Positions 1 to 7,092 of a DNA stretch of 7,092 bases are shown in pieces. The position numbers and the translations under genes were made by a program. Each line of letters begins with the position of its first letter. Within the stretch, counting starts at the first letter, position 1. The DNA lies in contig CAYTLW010000216.1 in assembly GCA_964438735.1 (NCBI GenBank), positions 1 to 7,092 on the forward strand, written 5' to 3'. The DNA comes from CAYTLW01 sp964438735 (lineage in GTDB: Bacteria; Myxococcota_A; UBA9042). The notes under the pieces are model-generated. The model saw only the letters and a program-made list of their open reading frames with translations. It was not told the origin of the DNA and did no database searches.

Positions 1-369
1 CACCGTGTCCGCGTCCGTATCCGCGACCGTGCCCGTGTCCGTATCCGCAACCGAGTCTGTATCCGGCCCCGTGTCCGCGTCCGCCTCGACGCTCGGCGCG
101 CCATCTGGCGCTGCGTCAGCGCCGCCGTCGCTGGTCGCCGGGGCGTCGCCTGACGGTGTGCGCAGGGCGTCTGCCTGCTGCCCGATTCCATCGCCGCCAT
201 CGGCGGGGGACGCGCCATCGGCCGCCGTCGCCGCTGCGTCGGCGTCGTCGCTGCTTTCGCCGCACCCAACCATCGCCCAGGTCGCCAGCAGCAGCACAGA
301 TGCGAGCGGCCGCAACCGGGCTGCGATGGCAGCCTGTGCACTCGACCTGGGACACCTGTGCGCGTTCAC
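1..369 (-). CDS. Lipoprotein with acidic Ala/Asp/Thr linker, N-terminal 123 residues (truncated by window edge)
   Basis: Reading leftward from a GTG at 369-367, the frame stays open to base 1, so only the N-terminus is present. The start is chosen because AGGAAAGGG lies 5 nt upstream and a lipoprotein signal peptide follows: basic residues to about 20, a hydrophobic stretch (SVLLLATWAMV), then Cys36 in the context MVGC. The lipobox is slightly unusual in having Met at -3. Residue +2 is Gly, so there is no Asp retention signal of the E. coli type, which fits outer-membrane sorting. From residue 39 the chain is a low-complexity linker rich in Asp, Ala, Gly and Thr, ending in 8-residue repeats of the type ADTDTGTV. 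The functional domain lies beyond the edge, so no function can be assigned. The same signal-plus-linker design occurs in the two other lipoproteins of this window. Confidence 0.8.
   Translation of the reverse strand, partial: MNAHRCPRSSAQAAIAARLRPLASVLLLATWAMVGCGESSDDADAAATAADGASPADGGDGIGQQADALRTPSGDAPATSDGGADAAPDGAPSVEADADTGPDTDSVADTDTGTVADTDADTV
2..49 (-). repeat. Two 24-bp tandem repeats in the lipoprotein linker
   Basis: Bases 2-25 and 26-49 are two imperfect 24-bp copies sharing GTCCGTATCCGC. On the minus strand they encode the octapeptides ADTDTGTV and ADTDADTV. The array may continue past the window edge. It is a spacer repeat inside the acidic linker, and its length may vary between strains. 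Confidence 0.6.
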
Positions 370-374
370 GTTCG

Positions 375-383
375 CCCTTTCCT
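375..383 (-). promoter_or_regulatory. Ribosome binding site deciding the GTG start at 369
   Basis: The minus strand reads AGGAAAGGG, then 5 nt, then GTG. No in-frame ATG at a sensible distance gives the lipoprotein signal peptide, so this purine-rich site supports the GTG start. Confidence 0.6.
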
Positions 384-462
384 GCCACCGCTGGCTGCAT
401 GGCCCATCACGGCAAGGTATCGGTGCCCGCTCGCGGGGACAAACGGGGGCGACCGCGACTGG

Positions 463-491
463 ATCATCGCCTGCAGGGTGGGAGAACTCAA
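463..491 (-). promoter_or_regulatory. Candidate promoter for the left-edge lipoprotein
   Basis: On the minus strand TTGAGT (486-491) is followed after exactly 17 nt by GATGAT (463-468). Each hexamer matches the sigma-70 consensus at four of six positions. Transcription would begin about 85 nt before the GTG at 369. A competing -10-like TATAAA lies at 572-577 on the same strand without a clear -35. Weak hexamers like these occur by chance, so this is only a candidate. Confidence 0.22.
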
Positions 492-533
492 GCGTTGCGC
501 GGCGTGGAGAGCGCTGCCGGCGGGTCGGTGGTG

Positions 534-561
534 CGCAAAGACACGCATGCGTGTTTTTGCG
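534..561. promoter_or_regulatory. 28-bp near-perfect palindrome (operator or terminator-like hairpin)
   Basis: The centre ACACGCATGCGTGT (541-554) is a perfect 14-bp palindrome. It is flanked by CGCAAA on the left and TTTGCG on the right, which are also exact reverse complements. Only the pair 540/555 (G opposite T) breaks the 28-bp symmetry, and that is a G-U wobble in a plus-strand transcript. The arms abut with no spacer, so an RNA hairpin would have a 4-nt CATG loop. Placement upstream of the minus-strand lipoprotein and downstream of the collagen-like gene allows either an operator for a dimeric regulator or a transcription terminator. Confidence 0.55.
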
Positions 562-647
562 TAGAGCCTTGTTTATACGTTGTTTTTCATTGGGGATCGG
601 ATGAGGCTCTCGACCCCGTGTATTACGAAGGAACTGCCGACCTCTGG

Positions 648-667
648 CCGTCCCGATTCAGGGACAG
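648..667 (-). terminator. Weak candidate terminator hairpin after the collagen-like gene
   Basis: On the minus strand CTGTCCC and GGGACGG can pair (one G-U) around a 6-nt TGAATC loop, beginning 30 nt after the stop codon at 697. No T-run follows, so classical intrinsic termination is not supported by the sequence alone. Its position at the end of the operon is the main argument. Confidence 0.25.
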
Positions 668-696
668 CATCGCGTCTGGCCACCGAGCCGCCCGAC

Positions 697-2349
697 TCAG
701 TACTTGATGGTCAGCGGCCCGGACATCGCCTTGGGCAGGCCGAGCGCTTCGTGCGTCACCTGTTTGACTGGCAACACCCTCACGTTGGTGCTGCTGATCT
801 TGTTGCACTTGCCAGAACCGAGCGCCTCATAGAAGGGCTTGCTCCACTTGGTGGCCCCGCCCACTCCGTTGTTGGGTCCAGAGACGACGAAGTGGGCCTT
901 GTGCAGCTTCGAGTAGAAGGCGCGTCGGGTCGTGCTCTGCGCCTCGTTCTTGTAGGCCAGTACCGCCGCAGGTGCCATGCATCCCGCCGCGCTCTTGTAG
1001 TAGAAATGGGCCGACTGGTAGCCGCCGTTCACGCCCACGCCAAGCAGATAGCCCTTGGGCGAGACCACCTGAAACACGCCGTAGCCACCAGAGGTGTCGC
1101 CTGTCTGGTCATATCCGATCAGGACGCCGACGAACTGTCCCTTGGCGTCGACCACCTTGGGCGGGCCGCCTCCGCCACCGCCGGAGGTGCCATTGCAGAC
1201 GTAGGCGGTGCCCGCAGCCGAAACGATCTTCTGCCCGCCGGCGACGCAGTTCTTGCCAGCTGCCTCTTTGGTGACCGTTACCGACGCTCCATCCTTGCCG
1301 GGCGCACCCTCCTTGCCAGGCGCACCCTCCTTGCCAGGCGCACCATCCTTGCCGGCGGGGCCGATAGCGCCGTCCTTGCCAGGCGCACCCTCCTTGCCGG
1401 CGGGGCCGATGGCGCCGTCCTTGCCCGGAGCGCCGTCCTTGCCCGGAGCGCCGTCCTTGCCCGGAGCGCCGTCCTTGCCCGGCGCACCGTCCTTGCCAGA
1501 CCCACCGTTGCAGACGTAGACCGTCTCCAGGCCGGCGGCCAGCTTCACGCCGCCGTGGGCGCAGTTGGCGCCAGCCGCCTCTGACGCCACGGCAACCAGC
1601 TTGCCACCACTACCTGCCGCGCCATTGCAGACGTAGTGGGTAGCTGCGCCCGCCTTGACCGCGATACCACCGGCGGCGCAGTTGAGGCCGGCCTTCTCTT
1701 CAGCGACGGCGACCGACGCGCCCGGGTCACCCTTGGCGCCGGCAGCCCCATTCGTGCCGTTGCACAACACCACATTGCCGTTGGCCAGAACAAGCTCGAC
1801 GCCGCCGGCGGCACATTTGGCTCCGGATGCGACGGTCTTTGTCTCGAGATTGGCGCCGCCCAGACCCTTTTGGGAGCCGACCCACTCACCCTTGTCATTG
1901 ATGACCACGTTGCCACCCACCGAGACCGTCGTGGGATGGATGCTCCCGCGCACGTCGCCGGCCAGCAGCGCATAGGGCACCGAGCCCACGGCAGAGCGCG
2001 GCAGCATCTCCTCATCGTCCCCTACCTGGATGCCTAGCCAGCGCGGGCTGCCATCGAAGAGACCGGCCTGCAAGGGCGCCAGGGAGCCCAGAGATACGCT
2101 GTACCAACCGCCTTCGGGCGTCAGCTTGTGGGTCTCGCTCCACAACGCCTTGCCCCCTTGGGCTGCCCCGTAGACGCGGAACTGGAGCGACACGTTGCTG
2201 GTGACCGGCTTGGCGGAGGCGTCGAAGAGCCTTCCCTGTACCTGCAAGGTCTGCGGCACTGGAGGGGCCGCGACCGCAGGCAACGCCGCGCAGAGCCCGA
2301 TGATGGGCAGCATGGCGCCCAAGAATCTGGCGATGGGGGCCGACCTCAT
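697..2349 (-). CDS. Secreted collagen-like protein with four Cys/(V/L)CNG modules (550 aa)
   Basis: Start ATG at 2349 has GGAGGG 6 nt upstream and overlaps the previous stop. Residues 1-28 form a cleavable signal peptide (basic start, hydrophobic core, AVA-A); there is no lipobox. Residues 29-150 resemble a domain common in deltaproteobacterial surface and tail-fibre-like proteins (VQGRLFDASAKPVT, ALWSET, LGIQVG, SVPYALLAGD). Four Cys modules follow, each with a Cys near AxGG and ending in (V/L)CNG: 173-201, 213-246, 252-284 and 357-390. Between the third and fourth, residues 285-356 are 24 uninterrupted Gly-X-Y triplets, mostly GKD/GAP with GPA and GKE. A Gly-rich hinge (390-395) leads to a C-terminal domain containing Cys457 and Cys515. 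The Gly-X-Y block should form a trimeric rod. An adhesive or matrix role is inferred. It has no visible membrane anchor, so its lipoprotein neighbour could be a partner. Confidence 0.88.
   Translation of the reverse strand: MRSAPIARFLGAMLPIIGLCAALPAVAAPPVPQTLQVQGRLFDASAKPVTSNVSLQFRVYGAAQGGKALWSETHKLTPEGGWYSVSLGSLAPLQAGLFDGSPRWLGIQVGDDEEMLPRSAVGSVPYALLAGDVRGSIHPTTVSVGGNVVINDKGEWVGSQKGLGGANLETKTVASGAKCAAGGVELVLANGNVVLCNGTNGAAGAKGDPGASVAVAEEKAGLNCAAGGIAVKAGAATHYVCNGAAGSGGKLVAVASEAAGANCAHGGVKLAAGLETVYVCNGGSGKDGAPGKDGAPGKDGAPGKDGAPGKDGAIGPAGKEGAPGKDGAIGPAGKDGAPGKEGAPGKEGAPGKDGASVTVTKEAAGKNCVAGGQKIVSAAGTAYVCNGTSGGGGGGPPKVVDAKGQFVGVLIGYDQTGDTSGGYGVFQVVSPKGYLLGVGVNGGYQSAHFYYKSAAGCMAPAAVLAYKNEAQSTTRRAFYSKLHKAHFVVSGPNNGVGGATKWSKPFYEALGSGKCNKISSTNVRVLPVKQVTHEALGLPKAMSGPLTIKY
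1282..1497 (-). repeat. Collagen-like Gly-X-Y block, 24 triplets
   Basis: The 216 bp encode exactly 24 consecutive Gly-X-Y triplets (residues 285-356) without a break. Most alternate GKD or GKE with GAP, and a 15-residue cassette containing GAIGPA occurs twice. Lys and Asp/Glu alternate regularly, a feature of bacterial collagen-like proteins, which lack hydroxyproline and use ion pairs to stabilise the triple helix. The rod would be roughly 20 nm long if fully helical (inference from about 0.29 nm per residue). Confidence 0.9.
1412..1483 (-). repeat. 18-bp perfect tandem repeat inside the collagen block
   Basis: Three identical 18-bp copies (1412-1429, 1430-1447, 1448-1465) are followed by a fourth (1466-1483) differing only in its last base. 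Each encodes one hexapeptide GKDGAP-type unit. Because 18 is a multiple of three, copy-number change would lengthen or shorten the rod without breaking the frame. Confidence 0.85.
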
Positions 2350-2810
2350 GGTGTTCCCTCCGAAGCAGCTCGTACGCCGCCCACAAATCGATATTTCGAT
2401 GACTTGCTGGCCACGGGCATCCAGCCGCCGCCGCCGATGGTGATGACCGTGCTGTATTTGGGCGATGTGGCGTACGCCGCGCCCACCGCCAGCCCGGCGC
2501 GTGACTGAGCGGAAGCCGGGACGATGTCGGGCGCGGCTGTGTCGACCGGAACAACGCCGTCCGCGGAGACATCGCCGTCCATGGCGACATCGCCCTCTGC
2601 GGCGACATCACCCTGCGCGAACACATCCTCGTTCGAGGTGACTTCGCCAGCAGCCACGTCGGCAGCCGCATCATCTGCCTCGTCCGCGATGGCTTCGGTG
2701 TCGTCGCTGCAAGCCATGCTCAGCGACAGCATGGCGAGCGCCGTCAGGCAGGCCATCGAACGCGTCCGGCTGTCTGATGAGCGCGGCCGCATGTGGTGAT
2801 GCCGACTCAT
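2346..2810 (-). CDS. Small lipoprotein with GDV-repeat linker and Gly-rich C-terminal motif (154 aa)
   Basis: The start at 2810 is preferred over the Met at residue 7 because GAGAG lies just upstream; the inner ATG has no such site. A basic N-terminus and hydrophobic stretch (ACLTALAMLSLSMAC) end in lipobox LSMAC with Cys34; Ser is at +2. Residues 35-105 are an acidic linker including near 6-residue repeats around GDV (residues 66-85). The C-terminal part, residues 106-154, has paired Lys/Ser-Tyr segments separated by a Gly run (SPKYSTVITIGGGG, then SKSSKYRFVGG). It resembles the short beta-type repeat (S-x-x-Y-x-l, then GG) often found beside collagen-like or tail-fibre-like proteins in deltaproteobacteria; this is from memory, not a search. 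The stop overlaps the start of the next gene (ATGA), so the two are very likely one operon. A partner or anchoring role is inferred. Confidence 0.82.
   Translation of the reverse strand: MSRHHHMRPRSSDSRTRSMACLTALAMLSLSMACSDDTEAIADEADDAAADVAAGEVTSNEDVFAQGDVAAEGDVAMDGDVSADGVVPVDTAAPDIVPASAQSRAGLAVGAAYATSPKYSTVITIGGGGWMPVASKSSKYRFVGGVRAASEGTP
2356..2361 (-). promoter_or_regulatory. Strong ribosome binding site of the collagen-like gene
   Basis: GGAGGG on the minus strand lies 6 nt before the ATG at 2349, within the last codons of the upstream lipoprotein gene. It fixes the start and shows that the downstream cistron can be initiated independently as well as by coupling. Confidence 0.75.
2556..2615 (-). 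repeat. Six-residue GDV repeat in the small lipoprotein linker
   Basis: Residues 66-85 read as near copies of a hexapeptide centred on GDV (QGDVAA, EGDVAM, DGDVSA, then DG). The DNA copies are about 18 bp and imperfect. The acidic repeat probably serves as a flexible spacer that lifts the C-terminal motif away from the membrane. Confidence 0.6.
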
Positions 2811-2857
2811 GGCACTCTCAGACCCGGGTTCACCTACCTCAAAAACGAAGCCAGATC

Positions 2858-2886
2858 ATGGTACCAGCCACGCAGGCAGGCCACAA
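2858..2886 (-). promoter_or_regulatory. Candidate promoter of the lipoprotein/collagen-like operon
   Basis: On the minus strand TTGTGG (2881-2886) is followed after exactly 17 nt by TACCAT (2858-2863). Transcription would begin near 2850, giving a leader of about 40 nt before the ATG at 2810. Spacing and distance are good; the hexamers match the consensus only at three and four of six positions. Confidence 0.3.
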
Positions 2887-3034
2887 CGCCAGCACCGGGA
2901 GCGTCAGACCTGATCGAAAGTCCGCAACGTCAGCCGCGGGCTGCCCCGAGTCGGCATCGGAGCGACAACGACCGGGAATCGGGGCGTAGTTTGCCTGTGG
3001 AGTGGCCGATCCAGGCGAACTCGACACGTTCCGG

Positions 3035-3052
3035 TGATCTTAGCGCAGATCA
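3035..3052. promoter_or_regulatory. Short inverted repeat TGATCT-N6-AGATCA
   Basis: Six-base arms at 3035-3040 and 3047-3052 are separated by TAGCGC. A further AGATC at 3057-3061 makes a direct repeat 10 bp from the right arm. The site lies 12 bp outside the likely insertion-sequence end. It could be a small operator or chance symmetry. Confidence 0.25.
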
Positions 3053-3064
3053 GGTTAGATCGCT

Positions 3065-3782
3065 CAGGGCCAAGCTATGGGGGGGCCAGTCAAAACGCGG
3101 ATGCCAGGTTTGGCAGCGTCGCCGGGGGCGACCGACCGCGTGTGAGAGGCCGGAGAAGTTGTCTGAAGCTGCGCCCCATTCGCAGCAAGAAGCGGTGGAA
3201 ATGCTCGAACAGGTCGCGCCATGGCCGTGGTGTCGGGCCGGCGCGGGGACGTTGGACCACGACGTGGGACTTGCGCAGATGCTGGAGCAGATTGTAGGCG
3301 ACGATCCGCAGCACTCCCAGTACCAGCATGGCCTTGTTCACGGTGCACCAGGCGCCGTCGTCCTCGCCAAACTGCATGTCGAACGTCCAGTTGCAGTCGT
3401 TCTCGATGCTCCAATGCTTCCGGACTAAGAGCAGCAACTGTCGCGGCGGCAGCATCCCGGTCGTGGCGTTGGTCACGAAGTAGCGCAGCTCCGTCTCCTC
3501 GTCGCCATTGCGATCGCGGGTCGTCTGTTCGACGACCAGAACCTGGCGCAGATGGGTCCAGCCGTTCCAGCCATCGAGCACGTTGGTGCGCCACAGCCGC
3601 CGCCGGATGTGCCCGCGGCGGCAGGGTTCCCAGTCTGTCTCGGCCTGATGGGACCTGCGCTGTCGCTCGATATGCAGGACGCGCTCGGCCTCGGCAAACA
3701 GGTCGGGCTGGTTCTCCTTGAGCCCACACATCACACCGAGTCCTTGCTGGTCCATCGACAGGAATAGATACTCAGTTCTCCG
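3065..3782 (-). mobile_element. ISAs1-like insertion sequence remnant, one end kept
   Basis: The right limit is set by loss of transposase reading frame at 3783-3785. The left limit is the sequence CAGGGCCAAGC at 3065, pointing inward 25 bp beyond the transposase stop; ISAs1-family elements typically begin with CAGGG. No inverted copy (ending in GCCCTG) is found between 3755 and 3974, so the other end is absent. Without it neither the full terminal repeat nor the target duplication can be defined. The element is therefore a decayed, immobile remnant sitting between the collagen-like operon and the fibrinogen-like lipoprotein gene. Confidence 0.6.
3090..3782 (-). pseudogene. 5'-truncated ISAs1-like DDE transposase (C-terminal ~230 residues)
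   Basis: The frame ends at the stop 3090-3092 and is open upstream to a stop at 3783-3785. The first Met (3755) has no ribosome binding site and lies inside conserved sequence, so it is not a true start. Visible family features are GLKENQPDLFAEAE (compare lKgNQ in ISAs1 transposases), RYFVTNA, and VRKHWSIENDCNWTFDMQFG followed by EDD, which carries the catalytic Glu, then LRIVAYNLLQHL. The N-terminal region with the two catalytic Asp residues is missing; intact members are usually about 370 residues. The product cannot catalyse transposition. The internal frame is undamaged, so truncation may be relatively recent. IS4-type transposases share the fold and are the main alternative. Confidence 0.75.
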
Positions 3783-3798
3783 TCAAGGTCATAGAGCC

Positions 3799-3829
3799 GA
3801 CCCGAGACAATGAAGCGGGATCTCGGGTC
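3799..3829. promoter_or_regulatory. Inverted repeat with 9-bp perfect arms in the leader of the large gene
   Basis: GACCCGAGA (3799-3807) and TCTCGGGTC (3821-3829) are exact reverse complements separated by 13 bases. An ATG at 3810 sits in the loop, but it is not used as the start of the large gene. No T-run follows on either strand. The site lies between the divergent transposase remnant and the lipoprotein gene, about 145 bp before the chosen start. An operator or leader hairpin is more likely than an intrinsic terminator. Confidence 0.5.
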
Positions 3830-3922
3830 CACAGTTGTCCTTGTCCTCGTCGCCCCCCGAATGCCGCCGCCTGCCGTCCCCCCGCCCAGCGCACACCCCT
3901 CAGCATCGATCCAGCCGAGGTT

Positions 3923-3928
3923 TATGCT
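3923..3928 (+). promoter_or_regulatory. Possible -10 element for the large lipoprotein gene
   Basis: TATGCT lies 46 bp upstream of the ATG at 3975 in an otherwise GC-rich leader. The hexamer 17 bp upstream (TCAGCA) is a poor -35. This is the best -10-like match seen in the 3786-3974 interval, but evidence is thin. Confidence 0.2.
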
Positions 3929-3974
3929 ACGTTTCCGGCACGGCGACCGAGGCAATCGGTGGCCCGGCGAAGTC

Positions 3975-7064
<3,090 letters not shown>

Positions 7065-7092
7065 GGCGCGGCCGCCTTGCCGATGTCTTCTA
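7065..7092. other. 28-bp tail after the large lipoprotein gene
   Basis: Only 28 bases follow the stop. They include the 8-bp palindrome GCGGCCGC (7068-7075) but no T-run. A terminator cannot be judged because the window ends. Confidence 0.4.

Larger units (their letters stand above)
370..696. other. 327-bp intergenic region between two minus-strand genes
   Basis: No coding sequence is supported here. Short open frames exist on both strands but lack ribosome binding sites or recognisable protein character. The region must hold the end of the collagen-like operon and the leader of the left-edge lipoprotein. Visible elements are a weak hairpin 30 nt past the collagen-like stop (648-667), an AT-richer patch around 555-590 containing TATAAA on the minus strand, a 28-bp palindrome (534-561), and a candidate promoter (463-491). 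Confidence 0.7.
1180..1833 (-). repeat. Four Cys/(V/L)CNG modules, each followed by Gly-X-Y triplets
   Basis: Modules at 1747-1833, 1612-1713, 1498-1596 and 1180-1281 (minus strand) share the pattern E/S-x-A-G-x-N/K-C-x-x-G-G, about 13 variable residues, then V/L-C-N-G. The two Cys are suited to one disulfide per module. Each module runs straight into Gly-X-Y triplets: about five after the first, three after the second, a long run after the third and Gly-only triplets after the fourth. The type is common in collagen-like proteins of Myxococcota-like bacteria; assignment to a named domain family needs a profile search. Confidence 0.7.

Noticed and set aside
366..548. 60-codon minus-strand frame in the left intergenic region
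   Set aside because: It starts inside the palindrome with no ribosome binding site, and its sequence has no protein-like features.
1208..1519. Plus-strand GAPSLP-repeat frame
   Set aside because: A complement-strand artefact of the 18-bp GKDGAP-coding repeats; no start context.
580..1584. 334-codon plus-strand frame with LARRTLLARRT-type repeats
   Set aside because: The repeats are the antisense image of the collagen-like triplets. There is no ribosome binding site, and the minus-strand gene has signal peptide, SD and coherent domains.
2811..3064. Possible small gene or RNA between the IS remnant and the operon
   Set aside because: Short frames here lack ribosome binding sites and protein character, and no RNA gene structure was recognised; only a candidate promoter and a short inverted repeat stand out.
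3810..3974. N-terminal extension of the large lipoprotein from the ATG at 3810
   Set aside because: It would place 55 Pro/Arg-rich residues before a clear lipoprotein signal peptide and begins in the loop of the inverted repeat; the ATG at 3975 is much better.

Overview
The window is GC-rich and comes from a bacterium with secreted, lipid-anchored, repeat-rich surface proteins. Acidic Ala/Asp linkers directly after lipoprotein signal peptides, a MopE-like CDGxDNDCDG motif, Cys-rich CTDC-type repeats and a collagen-like protein together suggest a Myxococcota or Bradymonadota-type organism. This is inferred from protein style; no phylogenetic marker gene is present.

Layout: (1) Bases 1-369, minus strand: N-terminal part of a lipoprotein with a GTG start, running off the left edge. 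(2) Bases 370-696: non-coding, with a 28-bp near-perfect palindrome in an AT-richer patch and candidate promoter elements. (3) Bases 697-2810, minus strand: a two-gene operon with an ATGA overlap. The first gene encodes a 154-aa lipoprotein. The second encodes a 550-aa secreted protein with an N-terminal beta domain, four Cys modules ending in (V/L)CNG, a 24-triplet Gly-X-Y collagen-like block and a C-terminal domain. (4) Bases 2811-3064: non-coding, with a plausible promoter for that operon. (5) Bases 3065-3782: remnant of an ISAs1-like insertion sequence, keeping one end and the C-terminal part of the transposase. (6) Bases 3783-3974: short leader with a 9-bp-arm inverted repeat. (7) Bases 3975-7064, plus strand: a 1029-aa lipoprotein made of an acidic linker, Cys-rich head, MopE-like motif, ten full and one partial CTDC-type repeats, and a fibrinogen-like C-terminal domain.

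The common theme is the cell surface. Three proteins carry lipoprotein signals and the fourth a cleavable signal peptide. The modules resemble extracellular-matrix or adhesive proteins (collagen-like rod, disulfide-rich repeat stalk, fibrinogen-like head). A reasonable inference is a cluster of adhesive or matrix proteins in which the small lipoprotein may serve as partner or anchor for the co-translated collagen-like protein. No enzyme, RNA gene, CRISPR array or defence system was recognised. The most unusual item is the CTDC-repeat/fibrinogen-like lipoprotein, whose repeats show nested duplication at about 26, 52 and 108 residues.
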